Source of the DNA: Streptomyces sp. APSN-46.1
GTDB lineage: Bacteria; Actinomycetota; Actinomycetes; Streptomycetales; Streptomycetaceae
NCBI RefSeq assembly: GCF_022815725.1
Contig: NZ_JALGRF010000006.1
Coordinates: 124,001-188,000 of the forward strand
Direction of reading: 5' to 3'
Length of the DNA: 64,000 nt
The position numbers were made by a program, and so were the translations under genes. The number at the start of each line of letters is the position of its first letter. Positions within the stretch are counted from its first letter, which is position 1. This document shows positions 1 through 8,029 of this stretch, piece after piece. The notes under the pieces were generated by a model that was given only the letters and a program-made list of their open reading frames with translations, was not told the origin of the DNA and did no database searches.

Positions 1-1872
1 CGGCCGGTGCAGCCGGATGCGCCAGTCGGAGCGGGTCCGGGCCGACAGGGGGTCCGCCTCCTGGATCTCGTACACCTCCAGCGCGTCCTCGCTGAACTCC
101 AGCCCGTCCGGATACACCCGCGTCCCCCCGTAGCGCGGGTCCACCTCCAGCCGCCAGGTCCCGCGCGCGACGTCCCGTACGACCAGCCGTTCCGGACGCG
201 GCTCGTCCAGCGTGGCCGGGAGGACCACCCCGAGCGGCTCCGACTGCTCGGGGGCCCCGAAGGCGACGACCGGCTCGGCGGCGGCGGCAGCGGCGGCAGC
301 GGCGGCGGCCTCGCGGACCGGGAGCGTCAGCGCGCTGCCCGCCGGTTCCACCGTCCAGCCCGCCTCCGAGCCGGCCCGCGGCCAGATCCACGGCCAGTAC
401 GCCGAGGACAGCGCCAGCCGGATCCGGTGGCCCGGCGGGAAGGAGTGGCCGATGCCGTTCAGCTCGAAGGCCACGTCCTCGTACGCGCCCGCCGGCCACG
501 GCACCGCCTTGTCCCGGCCCATGCGGGCGGAGAGGTTCAGGGCGCCCCGGGTCACCAGCGTCGAGGACCCGTCGGGGGCCACGTCGCACAGCCGGGCCGC
601 CACCTGGCCGTACGGGACGTCCATCCGCAGCCGGAGGGTGACCTGCGGCCGTCCCAGGACCTCCACCGGCTTCCCGCCCTCCACCGGGAACTCGAAGCAC
701 GCCGACTTGGCGTCCTCCTCCCGCTGGTCCGGCGGCAGGTCCGCGTCGTTGCCGAATGGGCAGAACCGCCCCGCGTCCAGCCCGGTGTGCTGCGGCGACG
801 CCACGATCACCGGCGCGCCCCGCAACCCGTACGTGACGGGCGTGACCGCCGGCGAAGGCCACGACGCGTCGCCGACCCACCGCCCCGGCAGCGCCTCGTA
901 CGTCGTCGCCGGCGGGTGGGACCCGGAGATCCAGGACCGCAGCAGCGGCTCGCCCATCACCCCGGTGTCCGCCCCCTTCAGCCAGTGGTCCCACCACCGC
1001 AGCGTCTCCTGGAGGAACCCGATCCCCGGACCCGGTGGAAGCCCCCGGTCCGGGTACTGGTGCGACCACGGCCCGATCAGGCCGCGCACCCGGTCGGAGG
1101 GCAGGTGGGACACCAGCCGCAGCACCGTGTCCCGGTACGGGTCGTGCCAGCCGCCCACCGCCAGGACGGCCGCGCCGATCGCCCCGTAGTCCTCGCAGAC
1201 GCTGCCGTGCTTCCAGTAGTCGTCCCGCGTCTGGTGCGACAGCCAGGTGTGGATGAGGGGTTCGACCGATTCGAGCCGCGCCAGCCACTGCTCCCGCCAG
1301 CCGTCCCCGGCGAACAGCGGGTCCGGCGGCCGCGCGGCGAAGGCCAGCATCGTCGCCGCCCACGCGTGCGCGTCCACGGCCAGCACCGAGCCGCCCATGT
1401 AGTGCGCGTCGTTGTCGTACGGGTCGTCCGTCGAGCAGACCGTGACCACCGCCTTCAGCGCCCGCGGGGCCAGCGCGGCGATCCGCAGGGAGTTGGAGCC
1501 GCCCCAGGAGATCCCGAACATCCCCACCGACCCCGTGCACCACGGCCGCGCCGCCAGCCACTCCACCACCGCCACGCCGTCGGCGAGTTCCCGCGCGTCG
1601 TACGCGTCGCCGGGCGCGCCCCCGCTGCACCCGTGGCCGCGCACGTCCACCCGTACGGACGCGTAGCCGTGCCCCGCGTACCAGGGGTGGCGCTGCCAGT
1701 CGCGCGGCGCGGTCCCGTCGGTCAGCCGGTACGGGAGGTACTCCAGCAGTGCCGGAACCGGCTCGTCCGTGACGGGGCGCCAGATCCGGGCGTACAGTTC
1801 CACGCCCCCGGGCATCGGAATCCGGACATCCTCGCGCGTGGTCTCGTAGGGGAACTCGGTACGGATGATCAT
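1..1872 (-). CDS. CocE/NonD family hydrolase, 3' end beyond window
   Basis: Alpha/beta hydrolase of the cocaine esterase / X-Pro dipeptidyl-peptidase S15 type, expected to hydrolyse esters or acyl peptides in the cytoplasm or after export. The frame is open for 624 codons from an ATG at 1872 to the window edge, so only the last few dozen residues should be missing. The N-terminus reads MIIRTEFPYETTREDVRIPM, then a substrate-domain entry near residue 23 (GGVELYARIW). The nucleophile elbow GISWGG puts the catalytic Ser at residue 122, and YASVRVDVRGHGCSGG around residue 70 is typical of CocE. A GAGGG ribosome site lies just upstream. It is divergent from the polyprenyl synthase gene. Physiological substrate unknown. 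The family assignment is strong; the precise specificity is not visible. Confidence 0.9.
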   Translation of the reverse strand, partial: MIIRTEFPYETTREDVRIPMPGGVELYARIWRPVTDEPVPALLEYLPYRLTDGTAPRDWQRHPWYAGHGYASVRVDVRGHGCSGGAPGDAYDARELADGVAVVEWLAARPWCTGSVGMFGISWGGSNSLRIAALAPRALKAVVTVCSTDDPYDNDAHYMGGSVLAVDAHAWAATMLAFAARPPDPLFAGDGWREQWLARLESVEPLIHTWLSHQTRDDYWKHGSVCEDYGAIGAAVLAVGGWHDPYRDTVLRLVSHLPSDRVRGLIGPWSHQYPDRGLPPGPGIGFLQETLRWWDHWLKGADTGVMGEPLLRSWISGSHPPATTYEALPGRWVGDASWPSPAVTPVTYGLRGAPVIVASPQHTGLDAGRFCPFGNDADLPPDQREEDAKSACFEFPVEGGKPVEVLGRPQVTLRLRMDVPYGQVAARLCDVAPDGSSTLVTRGALNLSARMGRDKAVPWPAGAYEDVAFELNGIGHSFPPGHRIRLALSSAYWPWIWPRAGSEAGWTVEPAGSALTLPVREAAAAAAAAAAAEPVVAFGAPEQSEPLGVVLPATLDEPRPERLVVRDVARGTWRLEVDPRYGGTRVYPDGLEFSEDALEVYEIQEADPLSARTRSDWRIRLHRP

Positions 1873-2147
1873 GCGGAAGCCCTCGCCGATCGCCTCGGTG
1901 GACGGGGTGCGTCCGGCTCCTCCGCGCCGGTCGCAGTTCTGGAGAAAACGCATACTCCGGTAATTTCGGTTTCTCAAGAACATACCGGTGCGCTTCGGGC
2001 GTTGCGCGCGTGGGGACGTCACCATGGCCGGGAAGGCGCTCTGCGTGATCGAAAACGGACGGGATACGCTGGCTTGAGTGATGGCAGCGACACATCGACA
2101 ATCCATGTGATCGTCAGCGTGATCGTCAGCAGACAGGAGTACCCCTC
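1873..2147. other. Divergent intergenic region
   Basis: This 275-bp gap separates the divergent hydrolase and polyprenyl synthase genes and must hold both promoters. A locally AT-richer patch lies at about 1938-1985. An AGGAG-like ribosome site at about 2133-2138 serves the GTG start at 2148. I could not identify a convincing -35/-10 pair or operator. Confidence 0.4.
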
Positions 2148-3158
2148 GTGACCGTCGTCGGGCCGTTCGGACTGAGCGTGCGGGACAAGGCTCTTGAAAC
2201 CGATGTCCAGGCCGGACTGGCCGCCGTCGAGGCGGGTCTGCTGGAAGCCACCAAGAGCGAAGTCCCCTTCATCACCGAGGCCGCACAGCACCTGGTGCGG
2301 GCCGGAGGCAAGCGTTTCCGCCCGCTGCTGGTGATGCTCGCGTCGCGCTTCGGTGATCCCTACGCCCCCGGAATCGTGCCGTCCGCGGTGGTCGTGGAGC
2401 TCACCCATCTGGCGACGCTCTACCACGACGACGTCATGGACGAGGCGGACGTGCGCCGCGGGGTGGACAGCGCCAACGCCCGCTGGGGCAACTCCGTCGC
2501 CGTCCTGACGGGTGACTTCCTCTTCGCCCGTGCCTCGCACATCCTGGCGGACCTCGGGCCGGAGGCCGTACGGATCCAGGCCGAGGCCTTCGAGCGGCTG
2601 GTGACCGGTCAGATCCTGGAGACGGCCGGCCCGCGCGACGGGCGCGACCCCGTCGAGCACTACCTCGACGTCATCGCCGGCAAGACCGGCTCGCTGATCG
2701 CGGTCTCCGGCCGCTTCGGCGCGCTGATGGCCGGCGCCGACGAGTCGGTCGTGGACATCCTGACCCAGTACGGCGAGCGGCTCGGCACCGCCTTCCAGCT
2801 CGCCGACGACGTCCTCGACATCGCCTCCGACTCGCACGAGTCCGGCAAGACCCCGGGCACCGACCTGCGCGAGGGCATCCCGACGCTGCCCGTGCTGCGG
2901 CTGCGCGAGATGGCGGCCCGCGACGGGTCCCCGGACGACCTGGAACTCGTACGGCTCCTGGACGGCGATCTGACGGACGACGCCCTGCACGCCGACGTGC
3001 TGGCCCGGCTGCGGGTGCACCCCGCGCTGGAGCGGGCCCGCCGCGACACGATCCGGTACGCGCAGGAGGCGCGGGCCACGCTCGCGCCGCTGCCCGAGTG
3101 CTTCGCGAAGTCGGCGCTGGAGGAGCTCTGCGACGCGGTGGTGCACCGCGCCGGCTAG
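2148..3158 (+). CDS. Polyprenyl diphosphate synthase (trans-isoprenyl synthase)
   Basis: Condenses isopentenyl diphosphate with an allylic primer to make a long-chain polyprenyl diphosphate, in this setting most likely the menaquinone side-chain precursor. The 336-residue protein has the FRPL region (residues 57-60), the first aspartate-rich motif DDVMD at residues 94-98 and the second, DDVLD, at 220-224. GKT at 178-180 matches the conserved lysine region of trans-prenyltransferases. GTG start with CAGGAG about 10 nt upstream. It is followed at once by a strong hairpin terminator, so it is probably monocistronic. A role in quinone supply would fit a chromosome region that also encodes nuo genes. 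Chain length cannot be read with confidence from sequence alone. Confidence 0.92.
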   Translation: MTVVGPFGLSVRDKALETDVQAGLAAVEAGLLEATKSEVPFITEAAQHLVRAGGKRFRPLLVMLASRFGDPYAPGIVPSAVVVELTHLATLYHDDVMDEADVRRGVDSANARWGNSVAVLTGDFLFARASHILADLGPEAVRIQAEAFERLVTGQILETAGPRDGRDPVEHYLDVIAGKTGSLIAVSGRFGALMAGADESVVDILTQYGERLGTAFQLADDVLDIASDSHESGKTPGTDLREGIPTLPVLRLREMAARDGSPDDLELVRLLDGDLTDDALHADVLARLRVHPALERARRDTIRYAQEARATLAPLPECFAKSALEELCDAVVHRAG

Positions 3159-3196
3159 CGGCGTCCGCGCAGCGCCCCGTACGACCATGGCAGGGC

Positions 3197-3240
3197 CCGG
3201 GCCCCGCATCCCCCTACGGGTAGGGGGATGCGGGGCCCGG
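3197..3240 (+). terminator. Strong hairpin terminator after polyprenyl synthase
   Basis: An almost perfect inverted repeat of about 20 bp per arm (3197-3216 against 3221-3240) with a 4-nt loop lies 40 bp downstream of the stop codon. There is no long T-run, as is usual in Streptomyces. Confidence 0.8.
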
Positions 3241-3393
3241 TCGTGTCATCCCTGGGTTGTACGCGGAGTTGATTCCGGGGAGTGACGCCCGACCCCCCTC
3301 ACCTTTGGTCAGATAGAGGCACATCCCCACCGGATCGGGTGAGAGTGGCGCCGCGGGGTGGACGTGACGCATCTACGGAGGCAGGGCATACAG

Positions 3394-4590
3394 ATGGCAA
3401 CGAACTCGAAGACCCGCAAGGCCGCACGGTACGCCGTACCGGTGGCGGTGCTCGGCGTCGCCGCGGCGACCATCGCCATCCCGGCGTTCGCCACCGGCAG
3501 CGGGCCGGAGCTGTCGAAGGTGACGGCGCAGCAGCTCATCGAGAAGATCGCGGCCTCGGACGTGGAGCAGCTGTCCGGCACCGCGAAGATCAGCACCGAC
3601 CTGGGCCTGCCGACCATGGCGAGCGGCCTGCTCGGCGGCGGGGGTATCGCCGGAGGTTCGGCCAACCCCGAGGACAAGGTCGCCCAGCTGGCGAACGGCA
3701 CGCACACCTTCCGCGTCGCCGCCGACGGCGAGGACCGCCAGAAGCTCACCTTCCTGGACGGCAAGGACGAGTACACCCTCGTCCACAACGGCGCCGACGT
3801 GTGGGGCTACGACAGCAAGTCGAACGAGGTCTTCCACGAGAAGGACGCCGACGCCGGCAAGGGCGACCGCAAGGCGGCCGAGGAGCTCCCCGCCACGCCC
3901 CAGAAGCTGGCCCAGGACGTCCTGGAGGCCGCCGGCCCCACCACGGACGTCACCGTCGGCGACACCGTGCAGGTCGCCGGCCGGGACGCCTACCAGCTGG
4001 TCCTGAAGCCCAAGCAGAGCGGCTCCACGATCGGCTCGGTCCAGATCGCCGTGGACGCCGAGAACGGCGTGCCGCTGCGCGTGCAGGTGCTGTCCAGCCA
4101 GGGCGGCAAGCCGATCGTGGACGCGGGCTTCACCAAGGTGGACTTCGCCAAGCCGGCCGCCGACACCTTCACCTTCACCCCGCCCAAGGGCGCGAAGGTC
4201 ACCGAGGGCGCGGCGGAGGCGGCGGGCGAGAAGGACCACGGGAAGGAGTTCAAGGCGCTGGAATCCTTCCCGGGTCTGGAGGGCCTGACCGGCGGCGACG
4301 ACAAGGGCGTGTCGAAGGTGCTCGGCGAGGGCTGGGCAGCGGTCGCGCGCATCGACACCGGTGCCGGCAAGGGCCTTTTGGACGCCGAAGGCCCTGCGAG
4401 CGACAAGAACGCGCCCAAGGAGGCCAAGCAGTTCCTCGACTCGCTCGGGGACAAGGTCAAGGGCTCCTTCGGCGAGGGCCGGATCTTCTCGACCCGCGTG
4501 GTCAACGCCCTGATCACGGACGACGGCAAGGTCTACGTCGGCGCGGTCACCAAGGACGCGCTGGTGAAGACGGCCAACGCCGACAAGTAG
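3394..4590 (+). CDS. Secreted LolA-like / sigma-E regulatory-type protein
   Basis: Exported protein of 398 residues with an N-terminal signal (charged MATNSKTRK, hydrophobic stretch at about 12-32, possible cleavage after AFA). The remainder resembles the LolA/RseB-like beta-sandwich fold found in actinobacterial DUF2092-type secreted proteins, with segments such as YTLVHNGADVWGYDSKSNEV near residue 130. The family binds hydrophobic ligands or peptides at the cell surface; no enzyme motif is visible. ATG 3394 is preferred over an upstream GTG because GGAGG lies at about 3377-3381, 12 nt before it, and the signal peptide then starts correctly. A hairpin follows the stop. It shares the general fold expected for the lipoprotein at 56722-57606. 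Exact function unknown. Confidence 0.75.
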   Translation: MATNSKTRKAARYAVPVAVLGVAAATIAIPAFATGSGPELSKVTAQQLIEKIAASDVEQLSGTAKISTDLGLPTMASGLLGGGGIAGGSANPEDKVAQLANGTHTFRVAADGEDRQKLTFLDGKDEYTLVHNGADVWGYDSKSNEVFHEKDADAGKGDRKAAEELPATPQKLAQDVLEAAGPTTDVTVGDTVQVAGRDAYQLVLKPKQSGSTIGSVQIAVDAENGVPLRVQVLSSQGGKPIVDAGFTKVDFAKPAADTFTFTPPKGAKVTEGAAEAAGEKDHGKEFKALESFPGLEGLTGGDDKGVSKVLGEGWAAVARIDTGAGKGLLDAEGPASDKNAPKEAKQFLDSLGDKVKGSFGEGRIFSTRVVNALITDDGKVYVGAVTKDALVKTANADK

Positions 4591-4615
4591 CCGCGATACT
4601 CGGCTGGCACGCCTG

Positions 4616-4650
4616 AAGGGTGGGCGGGGACTGTGTCCCCGCCCACCCTT
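4616..4650 (+). terminator. Hairpin terminator
   Basis: A 16-bp perfect inverted repeat (4616-4631 and 4635-4650) around a 3-nt gap, 25 bp after the stop codon of the LolA-like gene. Confidence 0.75.
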
Positions 4651-4698
4651 CCGCCGTTCCGGTCCCCCGTACAGCTGCCCCGCTGTACCGTGAAACAC

Positions 4699-4902
4699 AT
4701 GTCGAGACACGTCACCATCCGCCTGGAAGAAGAGTTCCACGAACGCCTGAAGGCGCGCGCGGCGGCGCTGGGGACGACGGTCACCGCGTTGATCACCGAG
4801 GTCACGGAACGCGAACTCGACGAGGACCGGAAGACGTTCCTGTCCGGCATCGAGGAGTTCGCCGACCACTGGGGCTACTTCCAGGAGCGGTTCGGCAATT
4901 GA
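4699..4902 (+). CDS. Ribbon-helix-helix antitoxin-like protein
   Basis: A 67-residue protein beginning MSRHVTIRLEEEFHERLKAR. The HVTIRLEEEF strand followed by two helices (residues about 12-24 and 29-42) is the Arc/CopG ribbon-helix-helix DNA-binding pattern. The C-terminal part (EDRKTFLSGIEEFADHWGYF) would be the toxin-binding tail. The stop codon overlaps the TTG start of the next gene, so the two are translationally coupled. No clear ribosome site precedes the ATG; a GTG at 4690 is in frame, and a leaderless or very short leader is possible. Predicted to bind its own promoter and its partner. It could instead be a plain small repressor. Confidence 0.7.
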   Translation: MSRHVTIRLEEEFHERLKARAAALGTTVTALITEVTERELDEDRKTFLSGIEEFADHWGYFQERFGN

Positions 4903-5297
4903 AGATCACCATGGAGTGGGCCTGGACCGCCTTGGCCCACCATCTGCCCTCGGATCCCGCCGTATGGGATCCCTCCGGGGTGGCCGCCGCGGTCGCCCGG
5001 CACCAGAACGACCTCGTTCTGGTCCCCGAACAGCCCGCCCCGGACACCGCGTGGCGGGCCGCCGCGTTTTTGCACACCCTCGCCGTGTGCCCGGCGCTGG
5101 AATCCCCGATGAACGAGTTCTACGCGGCCGCCGCGACCCGCTCGTACCTCCGGGTGGCGGGGGCCAAGCAGCTGCCCTCGCCCGAGGTCCTGGGCGATCT
5201 GGTCGAGGCGGCGAAGATGGGCCTGGCGGACATCGGGGCGGTCGCCGAGGAGCTGCGGGCCCGCATACAGGACCCGCAGCCCGCTTCGCGTGGCTAG
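4899..5297 (+). CDS. Degenerate Fic/Doc-fold putative toxin partner
   Basis: A 132-residue protein coupled to the RHH gene. The TTG start at 4899 overlaps the upstream stop and has GGAG at 4884-4887; ATG 4911 is the alternative. The segment AWRAAAFLHTLAVCPALES followed by MNEFYAAAATRSYLRVAG lines up, by eye, with the Fic core around the helix that carries HPFxxGN(K/R)R. The catalytic His, the acidic residue and the GN-R phosphate-binding residues are replaced (CPALESPMNE). AMPylation or phosphorylation chemistry is therefore not expected, although the family normally uses that chemistry (Doc phosphorylates EF-Tu). It may be an inactivated toxin or a repurposed fold. The match to Fic is an inference from pattern and context. 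Confidence 0.55.
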   Translation: MKITMEWAWTALAHHLPSDPAVWDPSGVAAAVARHQNDLVLVPEQPAPDTAWRAAAFLHTLAVCPALESPMNEFYAAAATRSYLRVAGAKQLPSPEVLGDLVEAAKMGLADIGAVAEELRARIQDPQPASRG

Positions 5298-5308
5298 GAC
5301 CGGCAGCC

Positions 5309-6625
5309 CTAGAAGGTGACCTTCCAGCTGTTGATGTAGCCGACGTCCTGCGCGGCCACGTCCTTGACCTGGAGCTTCCAGATCCCGTTGGCCACCTCGG
5401 CGGAGGCGTTGACGGTGTAGGACTGAACGAGGTTGTCGGCGCTGCCGCCGCTGCGGTTGTGCAGGTTGTAGACGCTGCCGTCGGGGGCGATCAGATCGAC
5501 CACCAGGTCACCGCGGTAGGTGTGGACGATGTTCACGTCCACCTTGGTGGTGGCCGGGGCGTTCCCCGTGACACCGGACACCGTGATCGGGGAGTTCACC
5601 GCGGCACCGGGGGAGTCCGGGATGTTCACGTCCGCCGTGTTCTCGAAGGACGGGCCCGGCGGGACCGGGGTGGCCGCACCGAGGTTCCAGATCGCGTAGG
5701 CGATGGCGTCGGAGTTGCGGTCCAGGGCGGTGTCGTTGATGTTCGCCGTGTTGTCGCAGGAGGAGTGGTAGCAGCGGTCGAAGGCCTGGCCGGCGGTGCC
5801 GCCCCACTTCTGCGCCTGCGCCGACGACTTCGTGTTGCTGGCGCCGGTGAACAGGCCGCCGACCGGGATGCCCACGTTCTTGAACGAGGCGTGGTCCGAG
5901 CGTCCGTCGCCTTCGGTCTCGATCTCGGTCGGGACGCCGAGGCCCGTGAAGTAGTTCTTGAAGGTCTGCTCGATGGTCGGGTCGTCGTCGTAGACGAAGT
6001 AGCCCGGGTTCGGCGAGCCGATCATGTCGAAGTTCATGTACCCGGAGAACTTCGCGCGCTCGGTGTCCGGCAGGTTGTTGACGTAGTACTTCGAGCCGAT
6101 CAGGCCCAGTTCCTCCGCGCCCCACCAGCCGAAACGCAGGTGCTTCGTGGGCTGGAGGCCGGCCCGGGAGACGGCCAGGGCCGTTTCGAGCACGGCCGCG
6201 CTGCCGGAGCCGTTGTCGTTGATGCCCGCTCCCGAGGACACCGAGTCCAGGTGCGCGCCCGCCATCAGGACCGAGTTCGGGTCGCCGCCCGGCCAGTCGG
6301 CGATCAGGTTGTAGCCGGTGGCGCCGCTGGTGGTGAAGGTCTGGAGCGTGGTGGTGAAACCGGCCGCGTCCAGCTTGCCCTTCACGTAGTCGATCGAGGC
6401 CTTGTAGCCGGCCCTGCCGTGGGCGCGGTTGCCGCCGTTGGCGGTGGCTATGGACTGGAGCTGCGTCAGGTGCGCCTTGACGTTGGCCAGCGGGATGTCG
6501 GGCGGAGTCGGCGCAGCGGCGGCAGCCGAGGGGGCGGCGAGCGCGGCGGGGGCGGTGGAGGCGAACAGCCCCGCGACCGCGAAGGCGGTCACGGCGGCGA
6601 GACGCCGGGAGACGGACAGGCTCAT
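5309..6625 (-). CDS. Secreted M28 zinc aminopeptidase with C-terminal P domain
   Basis: Extracellular aminopeptidase of the Streptomyces griseus aminopeptidase type, releasing N-terminal residues from peptides. The 438-residue precursor has a signal peptide (SVSRRL, then a hydrophobic run, AAVTAFAVAGLFAS; Ala-rich cleavage region about 30-38). Zinc ligands of M28 are in place: His125 (AGAHLDS), Asp137 (GINDNGSG), Glu171/Glu172 (GAEELG), Asp200 (NFDMIG) and His245 (RSDHASF). After residue 315 comes a proprotein-convertase P/homo B domain (NIPDSPG to GYINSWKVTF). The ATG at 6625 has a GGAG site; a longer frame to 6754 would bury the signal peptide and is rejected. Monocistronic. The whole catalytic set is intact. 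Confidence 0.93.
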   Translation of the reverse strand: MSLSVSRRLAAVTAFAVAGLFASTAPAALAAPSAAAAAPTPPDIPLANVKAHLTQLQSIATANGGNRAHGRAGYKASIDYVKGKLDAAGFTTTLQTFTTSGATGYNLIADWPGGDPNSVLMAGAHLDSVSSGAGINDNGSGSAAVLETALAVSRAGLQPTKHLRFGWWGAEELGLIGSKYYVNNLPDTERAKFSGYMNFDMIGSPNPGYFVYDDDPTIEQTFKNYFTGLGVPTEIETEGDGRSDHASFKNVGIPVGGLFTGASNTKSSAQAQKWGGTAGQAFDRCYHSSCDNTANINDTALDRNSDAIAYAIWNLGAATPVPPGPSFENTADVNIPDSPGAAVNSPITVSGVTGNAPATTKVDVNIVHTYRGDLVVDLIAPDGSVYNLHNRSGGSADNLVQSYTVNASAEVANGIWKLQVKDVAAQDVGYINSWKVTF

Positions 6626-6788
6626 GTGGGGGCTCCGGGATTCCGTTTGGGGGATTCCGTTTGGGGATGTGAACGGAACGTGCGGGAATGCGCGGGTGAG
6701 CTTTGGTACGTCAGTGCGAGCCCGATGTTCAGTGAGAATGTGACTATCCGTCAAGACCTGATTCAGGACAGGAGAGTTCGGAAAACGG

Positions 6789-6825
6789 ACGATCCCCGCC
6801 GCGGAAGTTCCGCGGCGGGGATCGT
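6789..6825 (-). terminator. Hairpin terminator downstream of rarD
   Basis: A perfect 15-16-bp inverted repeat (6791-6806 and 6808-6823) about 85 bp after the stop of the RarD-like gene and upstream of the peptidase gene, both on the minus strand. Confidence 0.7.
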
Positions 6826-6902
6826 GGGTGTTGCGGGTGTTGCGGGTGTTGCGGGTGTTGCGGGTGTTGTGGGTGTAGCGGGGGTGGTGAGGGTGGTGGG
6901 TG
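6824..6902. repeat. Short tandem repeat, 9-bp unit
   Basis: About five near-exact copies of gggtgttgc run from roughly 6826 to 6870, degrading into gtgggtg-type units up to about 6902. They lie between the rarD stop codon and its terminator hairpin. Simple slippage is the likeliest origin. Confidence 0.8.
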
Positions 6903-6907
6903 CGGTG

Positions 6908-7852
6908 TTACGCCGGCTCGCGCGCCGGAGTGACCGCGGCGGCCGGGATCCTCGCGAGCGAGGACCGGGACCGGCGGGCCGTACGCAGCGCGTCCCAGGT
7001 CAGCAGCGCGAGCGCGCCCCAGACCAGGGAGAACCCGGCCCAGCGCTCCGGCGGCATGGCCTCATGGAAGTAGAGGACGCCCAGCCCGAACTGGAACACC
7101 GGCGCCATGTACTGGAGCAGTCCGAGCGTGGACAGCGGGACCCGGATCGCGGCGGCCCCGAAGCAGACCAGCGGGATCGCGGTGACCAGCCCGGTCGCGG
7201 CGAGCAGCGCCGAGTGGCCCGGGCCCTGCGAGGTGAAGGTGGACTGCCCCTGGGCGGCCAGCCACAGCAGGTAGGCGAGGGCGGGCGGGAAGAGTACGGC
7301 GGTCTCGGCGGCCAGCGATTCCAGCCCGCCCATGTTGAGCTTCTTCTTGATCAGCCCGTACGCGGCGAAGGAGAAGGCCAGGACCAGCGAGATCCACGGC
7401 GGCCGCCCGTACCCGACGGCGAGCACCAGCACGGCGGCGAAGCCGATGCCGACCGCCGCCCACTGCGCGCGGCGCAACCGCTCGCCCAGCACCAGGACGC
7501 CGATGGCGATGGTGACGAGCGGGTTGATGAAGTAGCCGAGGCTGGCCTCGACCACCTGGCCGTTGTTGACGGCCCAGATGTACAGACCCCAGTTCACGCT
7601 GATCACCGAGGCGGCGAGCGCGGTGAGGCCGAGCTTGCGCGGCTGGCGCAGCAGTTCCCGTATCCAGCCCCAGCGGCGCAGGGCGAGCAGCGCCACGCCG
7701 ACCACGGCCAGCGACCACACCATGCGGTGGGCCAGGATCTCGACGGCTCCGGAGGGCTTGAGCAGCGGCCAGAAGAGGGGGACCAGGCCCCACATCCCGT
7801 AGGCGCCGAATCCGTAGAGCAAACCCGTGCGCTGCTCGGTCTGTGCCTTCAC
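6908..7852 (-). CDS. rarD: RarD/EamA-type drug/metabolite transporter
   Basis: Inner-membrane permease of the drug/metabolite transporter superfamily, RarD branch, 314 residues with ten predicted transmembrane helices in two EamA halves. Signature stretches include YGMWGLVPLFWPLL near the N-terminus, EILAHRMVWS, WGLYIWAVNNGQVVEASLGY and the FINPL motif, all characteristic of RarD. The GTG at 7852 is chosen because GGAGGG sits directly upstream; a longer frame to 7915 lacks a ribosome site. The substrate is not known for most members. A perfect 9-bp inverted repeat with a 19-nt spacer lies about 55 bp upstream (7908-7944). Confidence 0.88.
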   Translation of the reverse strand: MKAQTEQRTGLLYGFGAYGMWGLVPLFWPLLKPSGAVEILAHRMVWSLAVVGVALLALRRWGWIRELLRQPRKLGLTALAASVISVNWGLYIWAVNNGQVVEASLGYFINPLVTIAIGVLVLGERLRRAQWAAVGIGFAAVLVLAVGYGRPPWISLVLAFSFAAYGLIKKKLNMGGLESLAAETAVLFPPALAYLLWLAAQGQSTFTSQGPGHSALLAATGLVTAIPLVCFGAAAIRVPLSTLGLLQYMAPVFQFGLGVLYFHEAMPPERWAGFSLVWGALALLTWDALRTARRSRSSLARIPAAAVTPAREPA

Positions 7853-7907
7853 GGGCCCTCCAGTGCGAAATTCGGCCAACCTCACGAAGGTAACGCCGCG
7901 CGGGCCG

Positions 7908-7944
7908 GATGTCATGCCCGTTTACACGAGATACTCATGACATC
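7908..7944. promoter_or_regulatory. Perfect 9-bp inverted repeat upstream of rarD
   Basis: Arms gatgtcatg (7908-7916) and catgacatc (7936-7944) are exact reverse complements separated by 19 nt. The position upstream of the rarD start suggests an operator or a riboregulatory hairpin. No neighbouring regulator gene is an obvious match. Confidence 0.5.
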
Positions 7945-8029
7945 GCCGAGGTCTTGTGCGACCGGAGCGGCGCGGACTCGGTCCGCGCCGCCCGTCGATG
8001 CCGCGTCGCTCGTCGTGAGGCGCCGTTCG

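Noticed and set aside
3282..4869. Long frames on both strands over the LolA-like gene.
   Set aside because: Shadow frames of the secreted-protein gene, which alone has a signal peptide and a ribosome site.
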